Positions 19,208 through 29,075 of a DNA stretch of 64,000 nucleotides are shown here, piece after piece. The stretch is from Subsaxibacter sp. CAU 1640. GTDB lineage: Bacteria > Bacteroidota > Bacteroidia > Flavobacteriales > Flavobacteriaceae. Positions within the stretch are counted from its first letter, which is position 1. The number at the start of each line of letters is the position of its first letter. The translations under genes were made by a program, and so were the position numbers. The stretch covers positions 476,479 to 540,478 of the forward strand of contig NZ_JALNMI010000002.1 of assembly GCF_023156585.1 (NCBI RefSeq). Reading direction: 5' to 3'. Below the pieces are notes generated by a model that ran no database searches, was not told the origin of the DNA, and saw only the letters and a program-made list of their open reading frames with translations.

Positions 19208-19972
19208 ATGAGATACCGTTTAAAAAAAGAAAAAAACTACAGCTATATTGAAGAAGGCGAAGGACAACCAATCATTGTACTTCATGGGTTGATGGGAGGC
19301 TTGAGTAACTTTGATGCTGTTTTGCATTACTTTGGCGGAAAAGGCTATAAAGTCATTATTCCAGAACTACCGATATACACAATGTCATTGTTAAAAACCA
19401 ATGTGAGGAGTTTTGCAAAATATCTTCACGACTTCATCGCCTATAAAGGTCTGGACAATGTGATTCTGCTTGGTAATTCGCTTGGAGGTCATATTGGTTT
19501 ATACCACACGAAATTATACCCTGCAAAAGTAAAGGCATTAGTTATCACTGGAAGTTCCGGTTTGTATGAAAGCGCAATGGGTGGCGGCTATACAAAACGT
19601 GGTGATTATGAGGTGATCAAGAAGAAAGCGCAAGATGTTTTTTATGATCCTGCCGTTGCAACAAAAGAAATCGTTGATGAAGTTTACGAAACTGTCAATG
19701 ACCGTAATAAGCTGATCAAAACACTCGCCATTGCAAAGAGCGCCATTCGACACAATATGGCGAAAGATCTACCAAATATGAATCTTCCAGTTTGCATAAT
19801 TTGGGGAAAAAACGATACAGTCACACCTCCGGATGTCGCTGAAGAATTTCACGAACTACTACCTGATTCTGAACTGTTTTGGATTGATAAATGTGGACAC
19901 GCTGCTATGATGGAGCATCCTGAAGAATTCAATAAAATTTTAGATGAATGGTTTCAGAAAAGGAAACTATAA
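19208..19972 (+). CDS. Alpha/beta hydrolase
   Basis: A 254-residue alpha/beta-hydrolase-fold protein of unknown substrate. The oxyanion segment is LHGLMGG (25-31). The nucleophile elbow is GNSLGG with Ser91, the acid is Asp203 in GKNDTVTPP, and the base is His231 in CGHAAMMEHP, so the triad is complete. No signal peptide is seen, so it is probably cytoplasmic. The ATG at 19208 is preferred to the TTG immediately before it. It diverges from mraZ, and engB follows on the same strand. Confidence 0.85.
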   Translation: MRYRLKKEKNYSYIEEGEGQPIIVLHGLMGGLSNFDAVLHYFGGKGYKVIIPELPIYTMSLLKTNVRSFAKYLHDFIAYKGLDNVILLGNSLGGHIGLYHTKLYPAKVKALVITGSSGLYESAMGGGYTKRGDYEVIKKKAQDVFYDPAVATKEIVDEVYETVNDRNKLIKTLAIAKSAIRHNMAKDLPNMNLPVCIIWGKNDTVTPPDVAEEFHELLPDSELFWIDKCGHAAMMEHPEEFNKILDEWFQKRKL

Positions 19973-19973
19973 C

Positions 19974-20004
19974 GTTGAAATTGAAGTTGAAGCTGAAGTT
20001 GAAA
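19974..20004 (+). repeat. GAAGTT/GAAATT hexamer repeat, copy 1
   Basis: Imperfect hexamer array (TTGAAATTGAAGTTGAAGC and onward) directly after the hydrolase stop. The same simple repeat occurs at 44755-44790 and, inside a gene, at 38927-38960. Confidence 0.6.
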
Positions 20005-20056
20005 GGAGTTTGAATTATTATTTTCAACTAAAGATTGTAATCTGAATACATAAAAA

Positions 20057-20671
20057 ATGTTGATTAAAACTGCAGAGTTTGTAATGAGCAATTCTGATGT
20101 TGCTAAATGTCCGAAAGACCAATTGCCTGAATATGCATTTATCGGACGAAGCAATGTTGGAAAATCTTCTCTTATCAATATGCTGACCAACCATAAAAAT
20201 TTGGCCAAAACCTCTGGACGTCCTGGGAAAACACAGCTAATCAATCATTTTTTGATTAATAAAAATTGGTTTTTGGTAGACTTACCAGGCTATGGTTATG
20301 CCAAAGTCTCCAAATCTGCGAAGAAAAAATTTCAGAAGCTCATTACTGATTATTTTGAAAAACGTCAACAGCTTGTGAATGCATTTGTATTAGTTGACAT
20401 TCGTCACGAGCCACAGAAAATAGATTTGGAATTTATGGAGTATCTAGGTGTTAGCGAAATTCCATTCTCCATCATTTTCACAAAAGCGGACAAATTGAAA
20501 CCCAAAGCCATTGAACGCAATGTTAAAGCTTATACTGATGAATTATTGAAAACTTGGGAGGAAACACCAGCATATTTTATAACCTCATCAACTTCATCTG
20601 CAGGTCGTGATGAAGTGCTTCAAAGCATTGATGACATCAACAAAGAAATCAATTCCTTAAAACAAAACTAA
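20057..20671 (+). CDS. engB: Ribosome biogenesis GTP-binding protein EngB/YsxC/YihA
   Basis: A 204-residue single-domain TRAFAC GTPase involved in 50S subunit assembly. G1 is GRSNVGKSS (30-38), G3 is [11 protein letters not shown]4 is TKADK and the G5 segment is SSTSSAG. Length is typical. ATG start at 20057. It converges with the permease gene, overlapping it by 4 bases, so no terminator separates them. Confidence 0.95.
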   Translation: MLIKTAEFVMSNSDVAKCPKDQLPEYAFIGRSNVGKSSLINMLTNHKNLAKTSGRPGKTQLINHFLINKNWFLVDLPGYGYAKVSKSAKKKFQKLITDYFEKRQQLVNAFVLVDIRHEPQKIDLEFMEYLGVSEIPFSIIFTKADKLKPKAIERNVKAYTDELLKTWEETPAYFITSSTSSAGRDEVLQSIDDINKEINSLKQN

Positions 20672-21762
20672 CCCTTCACATCCAAGGCATCTCTCAATGC
20701 GTTGCCAATCAGCATAAAGGACATTACCAATAGCATAATGCAAATCCCTGGAATCAGTGCCAAGTAAGGTTTACCAAGGATGATGTAATTATAATGGTCT
20801 TTGATCATTGCGCCCCAACTTGCCATAGGAGGCTGCGCTCCAATTCCAAGGAAACTTAAACCACTTTCCACCAATATGGCAGCTGCAAAATTGGCCGCGC
20901 AAATAACAATGACAGGTGCCATAATATTTGGCAGAATATGTTTAGATATAATCCTGAAATCAGTAAAACCTAAAGCTCTGGCTGCTGTTACATACTGCAT
21001 TTCTTTGACACTGATGATTTGTCCTCTAACCACTCTTGCCACTTCCACCCACATTGTTAAACCTACAGCAATAAATACTTGCCAAAACCCCTTACCCAAA
21101 GCAAGTGTAATTGCTATTACCAATAAAAGTGTTGGGATAGACCACGTGACGTTGATAATCCACATAATAACGGCATCAATTTTTCCACCAAAATAACCAG
21201 CCAAACTTCCCATAAAAACGCCTATAATCAATGAGATAAAGACTGCAACAAATCCTATGAAAAAGGAAATCCGTGCTCCAATCAAAATTCTACTTAAATA
21301 ATCTCGACCATATTTATCTGTGCCAAATAAAAATGTTCTCTCCTTGATGTAATCTTGAAATTTTCCATTTGGAAAACTTGATAATGCCAACTGCTTGGTT
21401 ACTCCTTCCAGCCCGTCAGAGGCATATTCTGTATAGATTAACTCCTCATTTTGAATACTATAAGTCGTAATAGGGATTTCAGTATCTGTATTTTTTATTC
21501 CGAAGAAAATTCTTGAAAAAAGCGTTTGATTATTTTCCAATTGAGAAGGAATTGTCAGCATTTTCACCTTAAACCCAGGTTTTTTGGAATGAATGGACAA
21601 ATGCATCTGATTGGCATTTTGAGAGTCATCTGGCGCCAAAACATAGGCAAAAATTGAAACCAGACCAATAATGACAATAAGCCAAAAACTCAAAACGCCC
21701 CAAAGGTTCTTTTTGAACTTTTGGAGCGCTAGATAAGATAGTGAGCCACTAGTTTTGCTCAT
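20668..21762 (-). CDS. ABC transporter permease, DppC/OppC family
   Basis: A 364-residue inner-membrane permease of the oligopeptide/dipeptide type. One N-terminal helix (about 18-42) is followed by an extended extracytoplasmic segment. The BPD_transp_1 domain comes next, with the EAA-type motif ([20 protein letters not shown]) near 250. The C-terminal [18 protein letters not shown] and NALRDALD are typical of OppC. No binding protein, partner permease or ATPase is nearby. It directly follows prc with no intergenic base. The substrate is unknown. Confidence 0.87.
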   Translation of the reverse strand: MSKTSGSLSYLALQKFKKNLWGVLSFWLIVIIGLVSIFAYVLAPDDSQNANQMHLSIHSKKPGFKVKMLTIPSQLENNQTLFSRIFFGIKNTDTEIPITTYSIQNEELIYTEYASDGLEGVTKQLALSSFPNGKFQDYIKERTFLFGTDKYGRDYLSRILIGARISFFIGFVAVFISLIIGVFMGSLAGYFGGKIDAVIMWIINVTWSIPTLLLVIAITLALGKGFWQVFIAVGLTMWVEVARVVRGQIISVKEMQYVTAARALGFTDFRIISKHILPNIMAPVIVICAANFAAAILVESGLSFLGIGAQPPMASWGAMIKDHYNYIILGKPYLALIPGICIMLLVMSFMLIGNALRDALDVKG

Positions 21763-23970
21763 TTATTGTTTTGTATTTGTGGCAACTTTTGTTTTAACAG
21801 GATAAGACATTTTTAAATCGTGCAATACATTTAATGCTTCTTCAATATAAACGTCTTGACTCAAGCTTTTGTGCCAACGATCTCGTTTTTCTTTCAAAAT
21901 CGTGTCAACGCTCATTTGCTTCATCTCGTATGGTAACGATTTAAATGTCAAATTTGTTTTATAGTCCGACAACTTTTCAAAACGTTTTGCCTCTTCTTCG
22001 TTCAATTTGATTTGAGCTTTGTAATCATCATAGTTAAGAGAATAACTTTCCTTATCTCTGATTTTCTTAACCCATTGCGCATTTTGATCAATTAATTGCA
22101 ATTGCTCATTATTTGCCATTCTATCTTTACTTTTTTGAATGGCAGCATCATAATCATAATAATTTTCAAATACCGTGTACGGTACAGCTTCTATTTTATC
22201 CCAAGGTAATGGATTTTCTTGATCCTTTTCACCAACATTGATGTAACTGTATCTGTCCGGAACGATCACATCACTCTTAACACCTTCCAACTGCGTAGAA
22301 CCTCCATTGATTCGGTAGAATTTTTGAGTTGTGAATTTCAATGCTCCCATATCGCCATTGGTGTTGTTTCGCACCATTCGGTTTAGATCCAGCACATTTT
22401 GAACAGTACCTTTTCCATAAGTTTGCTTACTTCCGATCACAATTGCTCGTTTGTAGTCTTGCATCGCAGCAGCCAAAATCTCTGAAGCAGATGCTGATAA
22501 CTCATTCACCAGAATCACCAGAGGACCATCCCAAACAATAGATCTGTCTTTATCTGACAACACTTCCCTTTCTTCACCAGCTGATTTTACTTGAACAATT
22601 GGACCATCTTTAATAAAAAGTCCACCCATATCAACCACGGTTTGTAACGAACCACCGCCATTATTTCTCAAATCGAGTACTAAACCTTCCATACCTTGCT
22701 CTTTAAGACGCTCAATTTCAAGTTTGAGGTCGGAAGCTGCGTTGCGCTTGTTATAATCTTCAAAATCAACGTAGAATTTCGGTAAATTGATTACTCCAAA
22801 GGTTTTGCCATCTTTTACAACAGTTGAAGATTTTGCATAAGTTTCTTCCAATTCGACAACATCTCTTGTTATTGTCAAATCTTCAATCGTTCCATCTACT
22901 TTTTTGATTGTCAAAATAACATTAGTTCCTTTTGGACCTTTGATAAGTTTAACCGCATCATCAAGACGCATACCAACCACATTGACAGCTGGCTCGTCAC
23001 TATCTTGTTTTACTTTAAGGATTTGATCACCAACTTCCAATTCATTTTGTCTCCAAGCAGGTCCACCACTGATAATTTCGTTAATCGTGATAACATCCAT
23101 TTTTTTCTGAAGTCTTGCACCAATTCCTTCAAAATTTCCAGACATTGCTACATCAAAACGATCTTTTTCCTCTGGTGCAAAATAGAACGTATGCGGATCA
23201 AACTCTTCTACAATAGCATTAATATATACTGAAAACCAATCTTTTCTTTGTCTATCATCGATAAACTCATAAAGCTCATCCAAAGACTTGAGTGTTGATG
23301 CTCTGGCTTCTTTTTCTAGTTCTGTAAGTGACTTTTTGACGGTAGATTTCTCAACATTTTTATTCTCTTCGATTGTTTCGAAATCAACATTACTAACATC
23401 CTTTAAGTTCTGTTTGTTAGCATAAGTATTTTCCTGTTGCGAAATCAAATCATCGTAATTCGCAATTGTAGAAAATTTTAACTGTTGTCTCCAACGGTTT
23501 TTCATATCTTTTTTAGAATTCACGTAACCTAAATTCTCATAATCTGTAGAAAACTCTTCTTTTATATCAAAGTTGAAAGGCTCGGAAAGCACTTCTTTGT
23601 AGATGGCTTTTGATTCTTCAACACGTTTCAACAAGCGCTGATGTGTCAAATTGAAAAACGAAATATCATATGCCTTAATTTGATCATCCAATTTATCTTG
23701 ATAAGCCTTGAATTCATCAATATCCGATTGATAGAAATAGCGTTTGAACGGATCTAACTGATCTAGATAATTATTGAAAACGTGTTCCGAAAAATCATCG
23801 TTGATGTCTTTAGGTGTAAAATGTCCTTGCTCGAGAACATAGGTTATCAATTGAATGAGCAATTTATCTTTATCAGGATCTTCAAATTTCTTTGTTGTAA
23901 AGCTGCAAGATGCAAATGCCATCAACAAAATCAATAACAACAGTTTATAATTCCTTTTCATTGTATTCAT
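21763..23970 (-). CDS. prc: Carboxy-terminal processing peptidase Prc/Tsp (S41A), lipoprotein
   Basis: Periplasmic tail-specific protease of 735 residues that degrades or trims proteins from their C-termini. It has an N-terminal lipoprotein signal with cysteine in the ASC lipobox (about residue 22). A helical N-terminal domain precedes a PDZ domain (about 245-330) and the S41 domain with the catalytic Ser in ELSASASEI and Lys in GSKQTYGKG. A Prc-type C-terminal helical domain follows. A second in-frame ATG lies at codon 4. It abuts the permease gene and diverges from surE. Confidence 0.93.
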   Translation of the reverse strand: MNTMKRNYKLLLLILLMAFASCSFTTKKFEDPDKDKLLIQLITYVLEQGHFTPKDINDDFSEHVFNNYLDQLDPFKRYFYQSDIDEFKAYQDKLDDQIKAYDISFFNLTHQRLLKRVEESKAIYKEVLSEPFNFDIKEEFSTDYENLGYVNSKKDMKNRWRQQLKFSTIANYDDLISQQENTYANKQNLKDVSNVDFETIEENKNVEKSTVKKSLTELEKEARASTLKSLDELYEFIDDRQRKDWFSVYINAIVEEFDPHTFYFAPEEKDRFDVAMSGNFEGIGARLQKKMDVITINEIISGGPAWRQNELEVGDQILKVKQDSDEPAVNVVGMRLDDAVKLIKGPKGTNVILTIKKVDGTIEDLTITRDVVELEETYAKSSTVVKDGKTFGVINLPKFYVDFEDYNKRNAASDLKLEIERLKEQGMEGLVLDLRNNGGGSLQTVVDMGGLFIKDGPIVQVKSAGEEREVLSDKDRSIVWDGPLVILVNELSASASEILAAAMQDYKRAIVIGSKQTYGKGTVQNVLDLNRMVRNNTNGDMGALKFTTQKFYRINGGSTQLEGVKSDVIVPDRYSYINVGEKDQENPLPWDKIEAVPYTVFENYYDYDAAIQKSKDRMANNEQLQLIDQNAQWVKKIRDKESYSLNYDDYKAQIKLNEEEAKRFEKLSDYKTNLTFKSLPYEMKQMSVDTILKEKRDRWHKSLSQDVYIEEALNVLHDLKMSYPVKTKVATNTKQ

Positions 23971-24254
23971 CTGTTCTTTTTTATTCGTTTTTCATTGGTA
24001 AGATGTCTGTCAAAATTCAGCTGAAATAGCACTTTTATTATCTTCAACAGACAGTTCACATATTTGGGTAAAATTCTATTTAAAAACCTTCAAATTAATC
24101 TTCAATATATTAAGATTGAAATCGATAATTTTCACTAAAGTAAAAGAAAAAACCGTGCCAATAAAAACTGTGGCTACTAATTTTTTGTTAAAGCTAACAA
24201 TATAGGTATTTCAATCGTATTTTACGTATTTTAGTGCCGTTAAAAAATTAAGAA

Positions 24255-25031
24255 ATGTCTAAAAAACCACTTATTTTAGTAACAAACGATGACGGCATAA
24301 CTGCGCCAGGCGTCAGAGCCTTGATTGATGTCATGAAAGAGCTGGGAGACGTGGTGGTTGTGGCTCCTGACAGTCCTCAAAGCGGAATGGGACACGCCAT
24401 TACCATCAATTCAACACTTTTTGTTGAAAAAGTAACTGTGGACAAAGGCGAGCAAGAAGAATATAGTTGCTCTGGCACACCTGCCGACTGTGTTAAACTA
24501 GCCGTCAAACAAATTTTAAAAAGACGACCAGATTTATGTGTTTCTGGCATCAACCACGGCTCCAATTCTTCCATCAATGTCATTTATTCTGGAACAATGA
24601 GTGCTGCGCTTGAAGCCGGAATTGAAGGCATTCCTGCAATTGGTTTCTCACTTTTGGATTACAACTGGAACGCCAATTTTGAACATTCAAAACCATTTGT
24701 AAAAGATATAGTTCAAAATGCATTAAAAAATGGTATTCCAAACGGCGTTGTATTGAATGTGAACATTCCTAACCTTGATCAAAAAGATATTAAGGGCATC
24801 AAAGTTTGTAGGCAAGCAAAAGCAAATTGGGAAGAGGAATTTGACAAACGTAAAAATCCGCAGGGCAGAGATTATTACTGGCTGACTGGAAAATTTGTGA
24901 ATTTAGATAACGGTGAAGATACCGATGAATGGGCTTTGGAAAAAGGATATGTTTCAGTTGTACCAGTGCAATTTGACCTTACAGCGCATCACGCTATGCA
25001 ACATTTAAACAGTTGGAAATTGAATGATTAG
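24255..25031 (+). CDS. surE: 5'/3'-nucleotidase SurE
   Basis: Metal-dependent phosphatase acting on nucleoside monophosphates. The N-terminal motif LVTNDDGITAPGVRAL has the paired Asp metal ligands, followed by VVVAPDSPQSGMGHAIT, CSGTPADCVK and GINHGSNSSINVIYSGTMSAALEA. 258 residues, normal for the family. It starts a plus-strand run surE-membrane protein-lpxB-nlpC-comEC and overlaps the next gene by 8 bases. Confidence 0.95.
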   Translation: MSKKPLILVTNDDGITAPGVRALIDVMKELGDVVVVAPDSPQSGMGHAITINSTLFVEKVTVDKGEQEEYSCSGTPADCVKLAVKQILKRRPDLCVSGINHGSNSSINVIYSGTMSAALEAGIEGIPAIGFSLLDYNWNANFEHSKPFVKDIVQNALKNGIPNGVVLNVNIPNLDQKDIKGIKVCRQAKANWEEEFDKRKNPQGRDYYWLTGKFVNLDNGEDTDEWALEKGYVSVVPVQFDLTAHHAMQHLNSWKLND

Positions 25032-25308
25032 AAAAGAAGTTCTCATAGGATTTGTAGTCGGCATAATTGCCAATGCAGTTGGTCTATTACTTGCCATTTT
25101 TATTTTTGGAAATGGCGATGGCATTGAAACCACCATCAAACAATCGATCGCTCAAGGATTTTTCACCAAGCTTGTAAGTATTGGAGCGGTTATGAACTTG
25201 ATAGCATTTTTCTTATTTATAAAACTAAAACGCGATTACAGAGCCAGAGGCGTAATTTTGGCAACAGTCTTGATTGCCATTGTGACGTTTTTGGTTAATT
25301 TTATCTAA
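25024..25308 (+). CDS. Small conserved-looking membrane protein
   Basis: A 94-residue protein with three predicted membrane helices (about 6-28, 45-66 and 74-93). No catalytic motif is visible and the function is unknown. The 8-base overlap with surE and the short gap to lpxB (21 bases) point to one transcript. The linkage to lpxB hints at an envelope role, but nothing in the sequence shows it. Confidence 0.7.
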   Translation: MIRKEVLIGFVVGIIANAVGLLLAIFIFGNGDGIETTIKQSIAQGFFTKLVSIGAVMNLIAFFLFIKLKRDYRARGVILATVLIAIVTFLVNFI

Positions 25309-25329
25309 ATTGGATTCTACACCCTATAA

Positions 25330-26445
25330 ATGAAATATTACATCATCGCTGGCGAAGCCTCTGGAGACTTACACGGTTCCAACCTAATGAAAGCACTCAT
25401 CAAGCAAGATGTGGATGCTCAATTTAGATTTTGGGGTGGCGATTTGATGAAAAAAGTAAGCGACAATATCGCCAAGCATTACAAAGAACTGGCATTTATG
25501 GGTTTTGCTGAAGTGGTTATGAACTTAAGAACTATTTCGAAGAATTTAGCTTTCTGTAAATCTGATATTGAAAATTTTCAACCTGACGTTATTATTTTTA
25601 TTGACTATTCTGGTTTCAATCTGCGCATTGCTAAATGGGCCAGAGAAAAAGGTTATAGAACCAATTATTATGTATCTCCGCAAGTTTGGGCTTCAAGAGC
25701 AGGACGAGTGAAATCCATAAAACGCGACATCGATTCGATGTATGTGATTTTACCGTTTGAAAAAGAATTCTATGAATCTCAACACGATTATAAAGTCAAT
25801 TTTGTAGGCCATCCTTTGATAGACGCCATTGCAAATAGAGCCCAAGTTGATGAATACAATTTTAGAGCCACACACGGCTTGGATGACAGACCTATTATTG
25901 CGTTATTGCCAGGAAGTCGCAAACAAGAAATCACAAAAATGCTCTCTGTAATGTTGAGCATTGTCAATCACTATCCCGATTATCAATTTGTGATTGCTGG
26001 CGCTCCCAGCCAAGAGCGCAGTTTTTATGATAGCTTTATAAAGAATACCAATGTTTCCTTCGTGGATAATGAAACTTATGATTTATTGAGCATTTCAACA
26101 GCCGCGTTGGTTACTTCTGGAACAGCAACATTGGAAACTGCCTTATTTAAAGTGCCACAAGTTGTGTGTTACAAAGGTGGATGGTTATCATATCAAATAG
26201 CTAAACGAATCATTACTCTCAAATATATTTCTTTGGTAAATTTGATTATGGACAAGGAAGTGGTGACCGAATTGATTCAAAATGATTTCAATTCCAAACG
26301 TCTCAAAAAAGAATTGGATCTTATCTTGACCAAAGAAAAAAGAGAACAATTGTTTATGGATTATTTTGAACTAGAGAAAAAACTTGGCGGACAAGGTGCG
26401 AGCGAGAATGCTGCAAAACTTATTTTTAATTCCCTGAAAGATTAA
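25330..26445 (+). CDS. lpxB: Lipid-A-disaccharide synthase
   Basis: Condenses UDP-2,3-diacylglucosamine with lipid X to make the lipid A disaccharide at the inner membrane. 371 residues with the N-terminal GEASGDLHGSNL motif, a FIDYSGFNLR segment, VGHPLID near 160, LLPGSRKQEI near 196, and TSGTATLETAL in the nucleotide-binding half. Length and motifs are typical. It implies the organism makes lipid A. Confidence 0.95.
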   Translation: MKYYIIAGEASGDLHGSNLMKALIKQDVDAQFRFWGGDLMKKVSDNIAKHYKELAFMGFAEVVMNLRTISKNLAFCKSDIENFQPDVIIFIDYSGFNLRIAKWAREKGYRTNYYVSPQVWASRAGRVKSIKRDIDSMYVILPFEKEFYESQHDYKVNFVGHPLIDAIANRAQVDEYNFRATHGLDDRPIIALLPGSRKQEITKMLSVMLSIVNHYPDYQFVIAGAPSQERSFYDSFIKNTNVSFVDNETYDLLSISTAALVTSGTATLETALFKVPQVVCYKGGWLSYQIAKRIITLKYISLVNLIMDKEVVTELIQNDFNSKRLKKELDLILTKEKREQLFMDYFELEKKLGGQGASENAAKLIFNSLKD

Positions 26446-26453
26446 CCTATTTT

Positions 26454-27035
26454 ATGAAGAAGATTGCTTTAATTTTATGTCTAATTTGTTCATTTTACAG
26501 CTGTAAATCAACAAAGCATTCTAAAAAATCATCAAGAAATACTACAACAGTTTCAACCAAATCTCCTGGAGCAGTCATTGATAATGATACTAGACGAAGC
26601 ACTACGGAGATTCCAAATATCAGTGAACCGAACAGCAGAAATGTCAACTTCAAAGTTGCAGAAAACATCATAGATTACGCTATGAAGTTTGAAGGTGTAC
26701 GCTACAAATATGGCGGAACGGACAGAAAAGGAATGGATTGCTCCGGATTGGTCACAACTGCTTTCAGTAGCGAAGGCATTTCACTTCCACGATCCAGCAG
26801 CCAAATTGCACTTTCTGGCGATTGGATAGATCTAAAACTCGTTCAACCAGGGGACCTGATGTTTTTTGCAACCAATGGGAAAAACAGAAACATAACTCAC
26901 GTAGCCCTCGTTACGCACGTCAATGATGGTCAGGTAGAGTTTATTCATTCCACAACCAAAGCTGGTGTTATCGTTTCATCACTGGCTGACCGCTACTGGT
27001 ACTTTGCATTTGTGCAGGCGCGAAGGGTTCTATGA
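26454..27035 (+). CDS. NlpC/P60 (C40) family lipoprotein peptidase
   Basis: A 193-residue putative cell-wall hydrolase. The lipobox SFYSC places the lipid-modified cysteine at residue 17. A Ser/Thr-rich linker leads to an NlpC/P60 domain (about 66-193) with Cys96 in GMDCSGLV, His149 in NITHVALV and a further His at 165. This family cleaves gamma-D-Glu-to-mDAP or related wall bonds, consistent with the mDAP-type MurE. It overlaps comEC by 4 bases. Confidence 0.88.
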   Translation: MKKIALILCLICSFYSCKSTKHSKKSSRNTTTVSTKSPGAVIDNDTRRSTTEIPNISEPNSRNVNFKVAENIIDYAMKFEGVRYKYGGTDRKGMDCSGLVTTAFSSEGISLPRSSSQIALSGDWIDLKLVQPGDLMFFATNGKNRNITHVALVTHVNDGQVEFIHSTTKAGVIVSSLADRYWYFAFVQARRVL

Positions 27036-29071
27036 AACTGCTTAATTTTGCTATTATCAAGTTCACCATTTGCTTGATTGTAGGAATCTCGATAGCTTAC
27101 TTTTTCACAGTTTCTTTAGATTTTAGCATTTACGCTACTATTTGTCTATCAGTTATTCTTTTAATTATATATCTGATAGACAAACGAACACTCAAAAAAA
27201 CTATTTGGTTTGGAATGGTATCATTCCTATTGATGATTTGTGTTGGAATCCTCACTTACAATCTTCACGACCAAAGACAATTTGCTGACCATTATACCAA
27301 AATAATATCAACCGAAACCAATTCTTCCTCAACCATTACTTTAGAAGTTCGGGAGGTTCTGAAGCCAACAGCTTATCATCATAAATATATTGTCGACGTA
27401 TTAAAAGTTGACAATCAATCTGTGTCAGGAAAGCTTCTATTAAATGTTCAAAAAGACTCCTTATCCAATCCTTTAAAAGTCGACGAGGTATTGATAACTA
27501 CGAATGCACTTCAAAACATTAATTCACCTTTAAATCCCTATCAATTCAATTACAGAGAATATCTGGAAAGACAATATGTATATCATCAGGTTTATGCTGA
27601 TGAGGCCTCACTTCTTAAGGCGACTTCAAACACAGAATCAATATTTGGTTATGCCGAAAATATCAGACATAAGGTGACTCGAAAACTGACAGAGAACAAT
27701 TTTAAAAAGGATGAGCTTGCCATTATTGAATCGCTGCTGCTCGGTAAAAGAAAAGACATTTCACCAGACAGGTACAACAACTATGTGAATGCTGGTGTCA
27801 TTCATATTTTGGCAGTATCTGGTCTTCACGTTGGAATTATAATGTACATTTTGTTTTGGATATTTGCGCCTATCGGATGGTTAAAGAATGGCAATTATTT
27901 CAAAATGGCTCTCGTCGTAATTCTATTGTGGTGCTTTGCAATTATCGCTGGTTTGTCGCCTTCTGTGACTCGAGCAGTTACAATGTTTACGTTTGTCGCC
28001 ATCGCAAGAAATTTAAAAAAGCCAACAAACATATTTAATACTTTGGCATCGTCAATGTTTATTTTGTTATTATTCAAACCGATGTTTTTGTTTGAAGTAG
28101 GGTTTCAATTGAGTTATGCAGCGGTTCTTTCAATTGTAATAATTCAGCCTTTGATACAAAAATTGTGGACTCCGAAAAATAAAGCCCTGAAATATCTCTG
28201 GACATTGATTTGTGTGACAACTGCAGCACAAATAGGTGTTGCGCCAATCAGTTTATTTTATTTTCATCAGTTTCCAGGACTGTTTTTTATATCAAATTTG
28301 GTGATTTTACCATTTTTAGGGTTTGTTTTGGCGTTCGGAATCGTTGTGATTATTTTGGCTCTAATCGATTTTCTACCTTATTGGATTGCCAAATTTTACG
28401 AAACGGTCATTTGGGCGATGAACACATTTGTAGATTGGGTAGCACATCAAGAGCGTTTTATATTTAAAGATGTTTCATTTAGCATTGTAACTCTCGTAGC
28501 TTCTTATGTTTTGATTCTTGGGATCATTCATTTTTTAAAGAACCCAAATTACCATCGATTGATGACAACTCTATGCTTTATTTTGATGTTGCAAGGAGTT
28601 TTTATTTATGAGAAATATCAAAATCAAACAGATGAATTCGTCATTTTTCATAAAAGCAGAAAAACGATTATTGGCAACAAAACCAATTCGTACGTCGAAA
28701 TTTCATCAAACTTGGACAGTGCATCATTATCAAAAGAAAATAGTATTAAAAGTTACAAAGTAGGGAACAACATTTCTAAAGTCAAGATTTCTGAACTACA
28801 GTCTATATATGAGTTTGAAAATAAAAAACTCTTGGTGATTGACAGCTTTGCGGTTTACAATGTCAAATCATTCATGCCTGATTATGTACTACTTTGTAAT
28901 TCGCCAAAAATAAATTTAGACCGATTGATTGATTCGCTACAGCCAAAAACTATTGTGGCAGATGGCAGCAATTACAAAACGTATATTGAAAATTGGAAGT
29001 CAACCTGTGTAAAACGAAAAGTCCCTTTCCATAGCACTTATGAAATGGGAGCTTTTATATTGAGTAATTGA
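27032..29071 (+). CDS. comEC: ComEC/Rec2-family DNA uptake channel protein
   Basis: A 679-residue polytopic membrane protein. The N-terminal part (helices about 5-80 and a DUF4131-like OB region) is followed by the ComEC core, with ILAVSGLHVGII near 255 and several further helices up to about 520. In naturally competent bacteria ComEC carries single-stranded DNA across the inner membrane. The C-terminal 150 residues lack the HxHxDH metal motif of the metallo-beta-lactamase domain found in many ComEC proteins. Whether this organism is competent is unknown. Confidence 0.87.
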   Translation: MKLLNFAIIKFTICLIVGISIAYFFTVSLDFSIYATICLSVILLIIYLIDKRTLKKTIWFGMVSFLLMICVGILTYNLHDQRQFADHYTKIISTETNSSSTITLEVREVLKPTAYHHKYIVDVLKVDNQSVSGKLLLNVQKDSLSNPLKVDEVLITTNALQNINSPLNPYQFNYREYLERQYVYHQVYADEASLLKATSNTESIFGYAENIRHKVTRKLTENNFKKDELAIIESLLLGKRKDISPDRYNNYVNAGVIHILAVSGLHVGIIMYILFWIFAPIGWLKNGNYFKMALVVILLWCFAIIAGLSPSVTRAVTMFTFVAIARNLKKPTNIFNTLASSMFILLLFKPMFLFEVGFQLSYAAVLSIVIIQPLIQKLWTPKNKALKYLWTLICVTTAAQIGVAPISLFYFHQFPGLFFISNLVILPFLGFVLAFGIVVIILALIDFLPYWIAKFYETVIWAMNTFVDWVAHQERFIFKDVSFSIVTLVASYVLILGIIHFLKNPNYHRLMTTLCFILMLQGVFIYEKYQNQTDEFVIFHKSRKTIIGNKTNSYVEISSNLDSASLSKENSIKSYKVGNNISKVKISELQSIYEFENKKLLVIDSFAVYNVKSFMPDYVLLCNSPKINLDRLIDSLQPKTIVADGSNYKTYIENWKSTCVKRKVPFHSTYEMGAFILSN

Positions 29072-29075
29072 AGGT

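Noticed and set aside
24004-24053. TGTCTGT / ACAGACA inverted repeat in the prc-surE spacer
   Set aside because: The arms are only 7 bp and 36 bases apart with no T run. It could be chance in a 284-base spacer that otherwise shows no clear signal.
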